Origin: Labrenzia sp. PHM005
GTDB taxonomy: Bacteria; Pseudomonadota; Alphaproteobacteria; Rhizobiales; Stappiaceae
Assembly: GCF_006517275.1 (NCBI RefSeq)
Contig: NZ_CP041191.1
Location: 694,501 to 758,500, forward strand
Direction: 5' to 3'
Length of the DNA stretch: 64,000 bases
Part shown: positions 1 through 7,458 of the stretch, one piece after another
Numbering within the stretch: position 1 is the first letter of the stretch
How the letters are laid out: each line of letters starts with the position of its first letter
The notes under the pieces: generated by a model
Databases searched by the model: none
What the model was told of the DNA's origin: nothing
Seen by the model: the letters and a program-made list of their open reading frames with translations, nothing else
Made by a program: the position numbers and the translations under genes

Positions 1-21
1 GGAATTTCGAATCTCCGCTGA

Positions 22-336
22 TTACTCAGTGCCAGATTTCTGGTTAAAAATTAGTTCATAGGTGGTCGGCTCGTAAAACTCGAGCATCTTGATGGCAAAG
101 TCCCGCTTATCGACACCAAGGGCGCCGGCATAGATCTCATAGCGGTCCGCCGGCAACCGGCCCTTGCCGCTCTCGATCTGGGAAATGAAGGTGTAATAGA
201 GCGCGCCCATCTTGGTGGCCAAGTCCCGCTGGGAAAGGCCTGCTTCTTCGCGCGCCGCCTTGAGCCAGCTCCCGGCCTGAAGACGCAAATCCTGGCGTTT
301 ATCGTCGTTTGTTTTCGCACTGGATTGAAACTGCAT
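22..336 (-). CDS. XRE-family helix-turn-helix transcriptional regulator
   Basis: This 104-residue protein has one Cro/C1-type helix-turn-helix, at about residues 24-80, with the typical core AREEAGLSQRDLATKMG followed by FISQIESGKG. A short tail follows; there is no second ligand-binding domain, so it is probably a simple DNA-binding repressor or activator. It diverges from the 654-residue gene at 527, and about 190 bp lie between them. A 13-bp inverted repeat has one arm inside its own 5' coding end (314-326) and the other upstream (400-412), which suggests autoregulation and control of the divergent polysaccharide-related genes. Family assignment is secure; the target genes are inferred. 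Confidence 0.85.
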   Translation of the reverse strand: MQFQSSAKTNDDKRQDLRLQAGSWLKAAREEAGLSQRDLATKMGALYYTFISQIESGKGRLPADRYEIYAGALGVDKRDFAIKMLEFYEPTTYELIFNQKSGTE

Positions 337-412
337 TTTTTATCGCCACCTTGAGGGGAACCTGCCACACATAAATTTTGTACAGGAAATAGTGTGCAAA
401 ATCCAGTGCGAA
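314..412. promoter_or_regulatory. 13-bp perfect inverted repeat, candidate XRE operator pair
   Basis: TTCGCACTGGATT at 314-326 is the exact reverse complement of AATCCAGTGCGAA at 400-412. The first arm lies within the first codons of the XRE gene and the second in the divergent promoter region. The 73-nt spacer fits two separate binding sites bridged by a looped regulator better than a hairpin. The function is inferred. Confidence 0.45.
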
Positions 413-526
413 TGTGATATTTATGTCGTGGTTGGCAGATTCCGGGGGTTGCGGCCTGCATTTTGGCTGGACGCAAACACCTTGAAACCATAGTGTGCCG
501 CCGAACGCATATATAGAGAGACGCAT

Positions 527-2491
527 ATGGTCGAAATCATTGCCTTTCCGGGCAGGTCGTCTTCATCGGTCATTGATACATCCAGGCTCAATTTAGAGGG
601 CACTGTGGACTTGACGCAGGCGCAGGTAACCCCTGTGCCTCAGGTCGGAACGACCGTTGACGGCACACTTGTGGTCAGCGCCCCGGACACGGCAACCGCG
701 TTTCCAGATGGCGACTGGACCAACCAGGAGCTGGCGGATCTCTATAGGGTCGAATCGCTTTTGATCCAGGCCGGCATCAAGATGTCGACCGGCCGCGGTG
801 TCACAGATGAAAACGACCCCTGGTTTGTGTTCTGCCGCGAAGACGGTGATGTGTTTGTTCACCTTGCCCGCGCCGACGGCCGGTATCTGCTGGACAGCCC
901 TGGCCTCTCCGGCCTGCTGGAAGGCCCCGATTTCACCACCCTGATCGACAGGTTCGTTGAACAGCTGGCCGCTTTGCGCCAGCCGGAAGACACTGGCAAT
1001 GTGGTCAGCTTCCGGCCGAAGATGCTGAAAGACAACACGGTTTATCTGCATCCGTCCGTTCTGCTCGCCGCGCTCATCTGGACGCTGTATCTGGCTTCCG
1101 ACGATATCGCCAGCGCAACGGAAGCGGCCGGCGACATGGCGGAAGACATGATCCTGCCGGTTGATCAATTGTTGAAGTTTGATCAAGCCGGCGACAGCCA
1201 GCTGCCGGACGCAGAGTCTGCACCGTTTGGCAGCGGCGCTGACAACCAAAACACAAAAGCTGGCCAAAACAGTCAATCCGACACCGCGTCGGGCGCGGCC
1301 TACCCAGACAGCGACCGTGCAGCACCGGGTTCGGATCGCTTGGTCGCCGGTTTCGGCGCCATGGCAGCAACAGCATCCCCGGCAGCACAAGCGGTGTCCG
1401 CCAGCCTTGCCATCATCGCCTTCAGCTACGGCTTTTACGGATCCCAAGCTGGCAAGGATAGCGACGCGACTTCTGGCAATGAGTTTTCGATTGCCGGTCT
1501 TCATTTTGCTCTGCGGGAACTTGCTGAAAGCGTTTCTGCTTCGTCGCGGCACGTTGCCGACCAAATCCCAGGTGATATCCAAACCGGGTTTGATGCCACG
1601 CCTGTTGTGCTGGAAAGCCTGGAAGGCGCATCCCCGGTCGAAGTGGCCGATGTTGTCGACTTCCAGCTGCATCTTGCAGATTTGGCCGCCGATACGGTTA
1701 CCAGCGATCTGACGGCCTTAGAGGCTCCAATTGACGAGCCGCGCGCCCGGACAACTGAGGCCGAAAATGCAGGCCATGCGGCTGAGCCCGATGGCGTTAG
1801 CGAGGAAACAACTGCTGTTTCCGACGATAACGAAACTGCTTCCGCGGAACCAACACAGCAAGATCCGGCCGTTACGGCTCAACCGGCAGCTACACCGGTC
1901 GAAACAGACATTACATCTGACAGTGTTACGACGGCCGCGCTGGACAAGCTCAGCTCCGGGTCCAGCTATACAGTTGGTGTTGCCGCTGTTTCGACGACCA
2001 TGAACCAAGACGATTTTGATACGTTCACAGGTTTTCTGCAAACCTGGAGGTCAGACACCGACCCTAATGGTCTGGATGACGATGCCGCCGGCACGGATGG
2101 TGATCTTGCGGCCGTCTCCGATTTGCTCCCGGGCCTGAGTGACCCGCAAACCGATGGACCCGCTGCCCCGGCTCCAGCAGAACCGGCACCTGGGCTCGGC
2201 ACGCCAGACCCGAGCGCACCGGAAACACCAAGATTATCTGCGGTGAATGCGGAAATTGAGGAACTTGATATTCGGGTCGACCTCTTCCTTTCAAACGTCA
2301 TGCATATCATCGACACCGTCGAAATCGTGTTTTTCAATTCCGGTTCCGCGACTGAACTCGTGTTTTACGACAAGTCTGCGGTAGACGATGCTACCGACCG
2401 GCCTCATGCCCGCAGCTGGGTCAACGAGGACGGCATGGTGGTCTCGATGGTCGGGCACTATCAAGATTTCGTAGCTTACGGTTTGGTCTAG
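527..2491 (+). CDS. Membrane-associated protein of unknown function, next to glycosyltransferases
   Basis: I do not recognise a named family for this 654-residue protein. Residues about 65-145 form a compact, probably folded N-terminal region containing DPWFVFC and DVFVHLARADGRY; proteins with a similar segment occur, to my recollection, as hypothetical proteins in other alphaproteobacteria. Two hydrophobic stretches, about 173-193 and 283-305, could be membrane segments. Between about 390 and 570 the chain is acidic and rich in Ala, Pro, Thr, Glu and Asp, like a disordered linker. The last 80 residues (ELDIRVDLFLSNVMHIIDTV onward) look folded again. There is no obvious signal peptide. The start has GAGAG 6 nt upstream. 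Two glycosyltransferase genes follow only 4 bp downstream, so a role in export or assembly of a surface glycan is plausible but unproven. Confidence 0.6.
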   Translation: MVEIIAFPGRSSSSVIDTSRLNLEGTVDLTQAQVTPVPQVGTTVDGTLVVSAPDTATAFPDGDWTNQELADLYRVESLLIQAGIKMSTGRGVTDENDPWFVFCREDGDVFVHLARADGRYLLDSPGLSGLLEGPDFTTLIDRFVEQLAALRQPEDTGNVVSFRPKMLKDNTVYLHPSVLLAALIWTLYLASDDIASATEAAGDMAEDMILPVDQLLKFDQAGDSQLPDAESAPFGSGADNQNTKAGQNSQSDTASGAAYPDSDRAAPGSDRLVAGFGAMAATASPAAQAVSASLAIIAFSYGFYGSQAGKDSDATSGNEFSIAGLHFALRELAESVSASSRHVADQIPGDIQTGFDATPVVLESLEGASPVEVADVVDFQLHLADLAADTVTSDLTALEAPIDEPRARTTEAENAGHAAEPDGVSEETTAVSDDNETASAEPTQQDPAVTAQPAATPVETDITSDSVTTAALDKLSSGSSYTVGVAAVSTTMNQDDFDTFTGFLQTWRSDTDPNGLDDDAAGTDGDLAAVSDLLPGLSDPQTDGPAAPAPAEPAPGLGTPDPSAPETPRLSAVNAEIEELDIRVDLFLSNVMHIIDTVEIVFFNSGSATELVFYDKSAVDDATDRPHARSWVNEDGMVVSMVGHYQDFVAYGLV

Positions 2492-2495
2492 TTTC

Positions 2496-3410
2496 ATGAC
2501 TGAGACACCTTCCGCGCCCGGGGCCCAGTCCCGGGTCTGCGGTGTTGTGGTGACGTTCCACCCCGACATTCCTGCGCTCACGCGCCTGCTGGAGCTGATC
2601 GCACCGCAGGTCGATAGCCTGGTGATTGTCGACAATGGATCGGACACCGACCTGACTGCGCTTAAAGCGACCTTCCATGCACAGCTGGAATGTCTTGGCG
2701 AGAATTTCGGCATCGCACGCGCTCAGAACGTCGGTATCAAGATCGCCCGGGACCTGAACGCCAGCCACGTTTTGCTGCTCGACCAGGACAGCCTTCCGGC
2801 ACCTGATATGGTTGACCAGCTCATCGCCGCAGAACAAAGCCTCCGGGCGGGCGGCAAGAAAGTTGCCGCGGTTGGTGCCAATTATGTCGACCCGCGCCAA
2901 GGCGAGACCGGATCCTTCGTTTACCGGGACGGGTTGAGGTTAAAACGGCGGCCAATGATAGCCCCGGATGCTATTGTCGAAACCGACTTCTTGATCGCCT
3001 CCGGCAGCCTCACACCAATCGACGTTTTCGACGAGGTCGGCGACATGGTCGACGAGCTGTTCATTGATTACGTCGACATTGAATGGGGTCTTCGAGCCCG
3101 CGCAATGGGGTACCTTAGCTATGGGGTTTTCGGCGCGCACATGGAGCACGCCCTTGGTGATGATCACATCCCGATCCGCGGCCACCGGGTCCCGCTGCAC
3201 AGCCCTTTGCGTCACTATTATCAGCTGCGCAACGCGGTTTGGCTGATTAGGCAATCCTGGTTGCCAAAAGTGTGGACGGCCCTGTTGGTGTGGCGCATGT
3301 TCCGACAGTTTCTCTTTTTCACTGTGGCAGCTCCAAAGGGATTGAAGCACGGCCAGATGATGCTCGCCGGCATAGCCGATGGGTTGCGCGGGCGCATGGG
3401 CGCCAAGTAG
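2496..3410 (+). CDS. Glycosyltransferase family 2 (rhamnosyltransferase-like)
   Basis: This 304-residue protein has the GT-A fold typical of family 2. The N-terminal strand VCGVVVTFHPD is followed by VDNGSD (about 46-51), the metal-binding DQDS at 96-99 and the acceptor-side motif DYVDIEW at 191-197. The overall pattern is close to bacterial rhamnosyltransferases, which transfer an activated sugar to a growing polysaccharide or lipid-linked oligosaccharide at the cytoplasmic face of the membrane. The sugar cannot be read from the sequence. It starts 4 bp after the unknown 654-residue gene, and its stop codon directly abuts the start of the next glycosyltransferase, so the three genes are very probably cotranscribed. 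Confidence 0.85.
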   Translation: MTETPSAPGAQSRVCGVVVTFHPDIPALTRLLELIAPQVDSLVIVDNGSDTDLTALKATFHAQLECLGENFGIARAQNVGIKIARDLNASHVLLLDQDSLPAPDMVDQLIAAEQSLRAGGKKVAAVGANYVDPRQGETGSFVYRDGLRLKRRPMIAPDAIVETDFLIASGSLTPIDVFDEVGDMVDELFIDYVDIEWGLRARAMGYLSYGVFGAHMEHALGDDHIPIRGHRVPLHSPLRHYYQLRNAVWLIRQSWLPKVWTALLVWRMFRQFLFFTVAAPKGLKHGQMMLAGIADGLRGRMGAK

Positions 3411-4241
3411 ATGACTGCGGACAAACCAGCTCAGCCTCCCGAGAATATACCGTTGCTGACGGTTTCTCTGGTGGTTTACCAGCCGGATCTGGCGGTTTTC
3501 AAAGCCACCTTAAGAAGCCTTTCAACTGCTGTCCAAAAACTTGGCGCGGCCGATACGAAGGTCTTTATTGTCCAGAATTGCAAAACAGAAGCTGTGCCAG
3601 ACCTCACAGCAGCAGTTTTACAAGACATCCCTTTCGAGATCCTAGAAGGACACGGCAATATCGGTTTTGGCCGGGGCCACAATCTTGTGCTTGCCGACAC
3701 CGGTCAGATCCATTTGGTGCTCAATCCAGATATTGAAATGGCTGAAGATGCGCTTGTTCAAGCGGTCGATTTTTTCAAAAAACACGATGACTGCGGCTTG
3801 CTAACACCTCAAGCCTGCTGGCCCGATGGAACCCGGCAGTTTTTGTGCAAGCGTTATCCAGCGCTCTTCGATTTGCTTTTGCGCGGGTTCGCCCCAGAAT
3901 TTTTGAAAAAACTATTTGGCAACCGTCTCGCCCGCTATGAAATGAGCGCAGAAACCGGCTTAGAAACTTTTTGGGCTCCGCCGATCGTCAGTGGATGTTT
4001 TATGGTGTTCCGCGGCGATGTTTACCGGAAACTCGGTGGATTTGACCCCCGGTTCTTTCTCTATTTTGAAGATTTTGATCTGGCCCTGCGTGCAGGAAAA
4101 ATCACCCGCATCGCCTATGTGCCAAGCATTCGGGTGATCCATGAAGGCGGCCACGCTGCACGAAAAGGATTTGGCCACATCAAGCTGTTTGCAAGATCCG
4201 CATTCCAATTCTACCAGCTTCATGGCCTGAAGGTTTTCTAA
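3411..4241 (+). CDS. Glycosyltransferase family 2
   Basis: This 276-residue GT2 enzyme has the nucleotide-sugar-binding region NIGFGRGHN (about 83-91), the metal-binding variant NPDIEM at 105-110, and the C-terminal FFLYFEDFDLAL (215-226) that carries the usual ED acceptor/base motif. It resembles WcaA/RfbF-type glycosyltransferases of surface polysaccharide clusters. Its ATG begins immediately after the TAG of the preceding glycosyltransferase, which implies translational coupling. No sugar-nucleotide enzyme lies next to it; the nearest are the epimerase and dehydrogenase at 10.6-12.9 kb, separated by unrelated genes. Donor and acceptor are unknown. Confidence 0.85.
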   Translation: MTADKPAQPPENIPLLTVSLVVYQPDLAVFKATLRSLSTAVQKLGAADTKVFIVQNCKTEAVPDLTAAVLQDIPFEILEGHGNIGFGRGHNLVLADTGQIHLVLNPDIEMAEDALVQAVDFFKKHDDCGLLTPQACWPDGTRQFLCKRYPALFDLLLRGFAPEFLKKLFGNRLARYEMSAETGLETFWAPPIVSGCFMVFRGDVYRKLGGFDPRFFLYFEDFDLALRAGKITRIAYVPSIRVIHEGGHAARKGFGHIKLFARSAFQFYQLHGLKVF

Positions 4242-4270
4242 TCAACCCCTTAGGAACCGGGAGGAGTCGC

Positions 4271-4300
4271 CGCTATCAATGGCATCATACCAGGATAGCG
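4271..4300. terminator. Stem-loop between convergent genes
   Basis: CGCTATC (4271-4277) pairs with GATAGCG (4294-4300), and inside it TGG pairs with CCA around a short loop. It sits between the end of the second glycosyltransferase and the end of the convergent PLP-enzyme gene. No U-run follows on either side, so it is only a candidate bidirectional terminator. Confidence 0.4.
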
Positions 4301-4320
4301 ACAAAGGCTGTGAGTTCGGA

Positions 4321-5328
4321 TCACGTCACATCCCCTTCACTGACGATGATCAGTGGCCGGGCGGACGCTGGCGGATTGAGTTTCTGGAGCGCAGCAAATC
4401 CGGCCGCACCTGACGGCGTCGTTGCGGGAATGTCCTGTGCCTTCAGAGTAGCTACGGCTTCCGTCGCCTCGTCATCGCTTACGGTCAAAAAGGTGTTCGC
4501 TGCTTCCCGGAGAATTTCGAACGCCAACAAAGACGCTGTCTTACAATCCAGGCGGCCCATGTTCGACGTTGCCCCCTGAACATCAACGACCTTGCCGTCC
4601 CGAACGGCCTCCCGAAGACATGGAGCTGCATCCGGCTCCACCACAATGATCTGGGGCTGGACAGACCAGTTTTTGCGGATCATGTAGGCGACCGCGGCGG
4701 CCATACCTCCAACACCAGCTTGAAGAAACACATGGCTTGGCCATTCGCCACTGCGTGAATAGGTTGCCCGCAATTCTTCGGCCAACACCGTGTACCCTTC
4801 CATAACCAAGCGGGGCGGTTCGGTGTACCCAGGCCACGACCCGTCAGCCAAGTGAACAAAATCGTTGGCTTCTGCGTCCTCAATGGCGGCTTGGATACTG
4901 TCTTCGTAGGTGGCACCAGAGCGGATAACCTTCGCGCCGACGGCCTGCAACCGGGCCACGAAGCTTTCGGGTACTGTATCCGCCAAATGGATCCGGGCGT
5001 TCGCGCCAAAAATCTGGGCGCCCTTGGCAACGGCCATGCCGTGATTGCCGGCACTTGCGCAAACAAAGGTTTTTCCCTTCGCCTTTTCGCGGATCATGTC
5101 CAAGGTAACATTGTCCGGGATCGAAGCGCCGAGACACAGGCGGGCGACAGCATAAATACCGCCGAGTGCCTTGAACGCACCAAGGCCCATGCGCCCGGTC
5201 TCATCCTTGATCTGAACGGTCCACGGTTCAAACGTCTGCTCCAGAAGTGGAGTCGCAGCGGTATCTGACCAGAGTGTCATTAGCTGGGCGGGATGCTCGT
5301 GATCGAGCTTAAACGATAGCTTTTCCAT
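4321..5328 (-). CDS. PLP-dependent lyase, diaminopropionate ammonia-lyase-like
   Basis: This 335-residue fold-type II PLP enzyme belongs to the threonine dehydratase/diaminopropionate ammonia-lyase superfamily. The Schiff-base lysine is K53 in GLGAFKALGG, a motif closer to diaminopropionate ammonia-lyase (YgeX) than to the SFKxR of threonine dehydratase. CASAGNHGMAVA is the substrate/asparagine loop and LQAGVGGMAAAV the phosphate-binding glycine loop. The family usually has about 400 residues, so this is a short member. The expected reaction is elimination of ammonia from an amino acid such as 2,3-diaminopropionate or a serine/threonine relative to give pyruvate or a 2-oxo acid. An Lrp/AsnC regulator diverges from it, as is common for amino acid catabolic genes. 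The exact substrate is uncertain. Confidence 0.8.
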   Translation of the reverse strand: MEKLSFKLDHEHPAQLMTLWSDTAATPLLEQTFEPWTVQIKDETGRMGLGAFKALGGIYAVARLCLGASIPDNVTLDMIREKAKGKTFVCASAGNHGMAVAKGAQIFGANARIHLADTVPESFVARLQAVGAKVIRSGATYEDSIQAAIEDAEANDFVHLADGSWPGYTEPPRLVMEGYTVLAEELRATYSRSGEWPSHVFLQAGVGGMAAAVAYMIRKNWSVQPQIIVVEPDAAPCLREAVRDGKVVDVQGATSNMGRLDCKTASLLAFEILREAANTFLTVSDDEATEAVATLKAQDIPATTPSGAAGFAALQKLNPPASARPLIIVSEGDVT

Positions 5329-5383
5329 AAACCGAGACTAGCCAATTACGTTGATCCGAATGTTTCACTGACATAGGTTTTTC

Positions 5384-5396
5384 GAGAAAATTTCTC
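5384..5396. promoter_or_regulatory. Palindrome in the lyase-lrp divergent promoter
   Basis: GAGAAA-A-TTTCTC is a perfect 6+1+6 palindrome in the 87-bp region between the PLP lyase and the Lrp-type regulator. It lies 20 nt before the regulator start in an AT-rich stretch, as expected of an Lrp/AsnC operator. The assignment is inferred from position and symmetry. Confidence 0.4.
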
Positions 5397-5415
5397 AATA
5401 TTTCGGGAAGATCGT

Positions 5416-5883
5416 ATGAAAATCGATCAAGTTGACGTCACTATCCTCAATACGTTGCAGGACAATGCACGCACCAGCCTTGAGCAATTGGCTCATCTGA
5501 CCGGCGTGTCGACCGCATCGGTCCAGCGACGCTTGAAGGCCTTGCGGGAATCCGGCCTCATCTTGCGTGAAGTGGCAATTCTGGACGGCACCAAGCTTGG
5601 ACAGGCCATGAGTTTCATCATCATGGTGGAACTGGAACGGGAGCGGCTGGATCAGATCGATGCCTTTGTAAATCGGGCACGGCAGGAACCCCAAGTGCAG
5701 CAATGTTACTATGTCACCGGAGACGCGGATTTCTGTTTGATATGCATGACCAAAGACATGCAGGAATTTGAGGCGCTGACCCATCGCCTGTTCTTCCAGA
5801 ACGCCAATGTCCGCCGGTTTCGGACATCTGTTGTGATGGGCCGTAAGAAAGTCGGTTTGGAAGTACCGCTGGAAGTATTGTGA
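5416..5883 (+). CDS. Lrp/AsnC-family transcriptional regulator
   Basis: This 155-residue protein has an N-terminal winged helix-turn-helix (about 5-60), starting with the characteristic DVTILNTLQDNARTSLEQLA and recognition segment VSTASVQRRLKAL. A C-terminal RAM/ligand-binding domain (about 70-145) carries VQQCYYVTGDADFCL. Its length is normal for the family. Such proteins form octamers or dodecamers that sense amino acids. It is transcribed divergently from the PLP-dependent lyase 87 bp away and so probably activates that gene in response to the lyase substrate. Family assignment is secure; the regulated gene is inferred from orientation. Confidence 0.92.
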   Translation: MKIDQVDVTILNTLQDNARTSLEQLAHLTGVSTASVQRRLKALRESGLILREVAILDGTKLGQAMSFIIMVELERERLDQIDAFVNRARQEPQVQQCYYVTGDADFCLICMTKDMQEFEALTHRLFFQNANVRRFRTSVVMGRKKVGLEVPLEVL

Positions 5884-5941
5884 TACTTGTGTTTCGGTCG
5901 TCTCTCACGGCGACTTATTAGCAATAAACTTACTGAGTTAT

Positions 5942-5978
5942 GCTTGCGATCATCACGTTTCAAATGATCGAGCCAAGC
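5942..5978. other. Imperfect dyad between lrp-type gene and metalloprotease
   Basis: CGATCAT (5947-5953) pairs with ATGATCG (5964-5970), and the outer arms GCTTG (5942-5946) and CAAGC (5974-5978) also pair, with a 3-nt bulge. It lies 60 nt after the regulator and about 80 nt before the protease, so it could be a terminator for the first or an operator for the second. No U-run follows. Confidence 0.35.
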
Positions 5979-6057
5979 ACCTACAAAATCGCAATGTTGT
6001 GCGCATAAATGGACTATAGTTAACTTTGTAGCGTCAGCTTAAAGACGGAGGAATGGG

Positions 6058-7233
6058 ATGTTAGTTGTTAATACGGCCCCGATTTCTGGAAACATCGTCA
6101 GTGAGTTTGTGCTTGATGATCCGCTACACAAATGGGGGACCAGCGGCGCTGCAGGAACCGCTGGCGGTACTGTCACCTATAGCTTTGCCACTTCTGTGAT
6201 TTCAGGAACCCGAGGCGGTGTCGCTTACTCCTCTGATGCCTTTATCACTGATCCGAATTTCCAGCAGGCCATTCGGCAGGCTTTTGATACCTGGGCAGTG
6301 GTTGCAAATATCTCATTCAGTGAAGTAACAGATGCAAGCGATGTTCAAATCCGTTTTGCCATGGATGCCATAGATGGTGCGAGCAACACCCTGGGTTTTG
6401 CAGATACCAGCTTTACGTCGATTGACGGAGGCGCCACTTGGACCAATACACGATCCCATATCATTTATGACACCGCTGAAAGCTGGACGACGACGTCCTT
6501 CTTAAGCACATCCATCCATGAAATCGGACATAGCTTGGGAATTGACCATAGCGATGTTCCAGGCAGCATCATGCAAGCTGTAACCATCGGGGACAACTAT
6601 GGGACCGCGCTGACCCAGGATGACATTAACGCTGTTCAAACGCTTTATGGAGCCAACAGCGATCCTCTTGCGGCCGTCGAGAACATCTTCCGGTTTTTCA
6701 ATCCAACCACGGGTTCCCACTATTTTGCGACCGGTGACACCCAACGCTCAACAATTGCAGCCACAAATCCGAGCTGGTTAAACGAAGGTGCGGCATTCCA
6801 AGCCGCAACCACGCAAGAGACGGGAACAATCCCCGTTGTCCGCATGTTCAACGAATCCTCCGGCCGATATCTCTTTACAGCAGACACGACTGAGATTTCG
6901 ATCATTCAAAACCAAGGCTGGTCCCAACAGCAATCCGGCGTTTGGTTTGTAACGCGTGGGGAAGAAGCCGCTCTTGGTTACACCACAGGGGTGTTCCGGC
7001 TCTATGTCCCGGCTTTGCAGGGACATGTCTATTCTTCAAACCAGGCTGAAATCGATATTCTACTGACCACACTCAACGCAACCAATGAAGGGGCGGCCTA
7101 TTTCCTTAATCCATCCCTGACCGCTTCCGCCGCAATGAGTTTCGAATACGGCTTGGATGACACGATGGACGCAGAGACCGTTGCTGCCCTCGTGGGTCTT
7201 CAGGCGCCAGAAAGCAACGTTGAATTCGGATAA
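6058..7233 (+). CDS. Matrixin-type zinc metalloprotease with three C-terminal repeats
   Basis: This is a 391-residue protein. The catalytic domain (about 25-205) has the metzincin zinc motif HEIGHSLGIDH (H154, H158, H164; catalytic E155) and a downstream SIMQ Met-turn, as in peptidase families M10/M12. It is followed by three repeats of about 40 residues, beginning FRFFNPTTGSHYF, VRMFNESSGRYLF and FRLYVPALQGHVY. These match the pattern of DUF5648-type beta repeats that often follow secreted hydrolases. There is no Sec or Tat signal peptide and no RTX nonapeptide repeats, so the export route is unclear; type I secretion with an unconventional C-terminal signal is one option. GGAGG lies 6 nt before the ATG. 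The substrate is unknown. Confidence 0.85.
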   Translation: MLVVNTAPISGNIVSEFVLDDPLHKWGTSGAAGTAGGTVTYSFATSVISGTRGGVAYSSDAFITDPNFQQAIRQAFDTWAVVANISFSEVTDASDVQIRFAMDAIDGASNTLGFADTSFTSIDGGATWTNTRSHIIYDTAESWTTTSFLSTSIHEIGHSLGIDHSDVPGSIMQAVTIGDNYGTALTQDDINAVQTLYGANSDPLAAVENIFRFFNPTTGSHYFATGDTQRSTIAATNPSWLNEGAAFQAATTQETGTIPVVRMFNESSGRYLFTADTTEISIIQNQGWSQQQSGVWFVTRGEEAALGYTTGVFRLYVPALQGHVYSSNQAEIDILLTTLNATNEGAAYFLNPSLTASAAMSFEYGLDDTMDAETVAALVGLQAPESNVEFG

Positions 7234-7387
7234 AACAGCGGACTTATCGAACCGCTAAGATCAGTCAGTGGGTTCACGCCTATCGTCCCCATGGCCGCGA
7301 CTAGGCCATGAAAGGGCTGTAGGAATTGCGTGAAAGAACGCCGTTCTTGCAAAGTTGCGATGATTTAAAGGCTTGAAATCACTTATG

Positions 7388-7440
7388 TCGGCAGGATAGT
7401 ATCCTTTTTTGGATCCAATATCCTATAACACTCTTGCCGA
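7388..7440. promoter_or_regulatory. Nested dyad upstream of the trifunctional fusion gene
   Basis: AGGATA (7393-7398) pairs with TATCCT (7419-7424), ATCC (7401-7404) with GGAT (7411-7414) around a T-run, and TCGGCA (7388-7393) with TGCCGA (7435-7440). The structure ends 18 nt before the ATG of the fusion gene and includes the -10-like TATAAC at 7424-7429. It is probably an operator/promoter; a regulatory hairpin in the leader is the alternative. Confidence 0.35.
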
Positions 7441-7458
7441 TGTGAAGGTACAACTATA

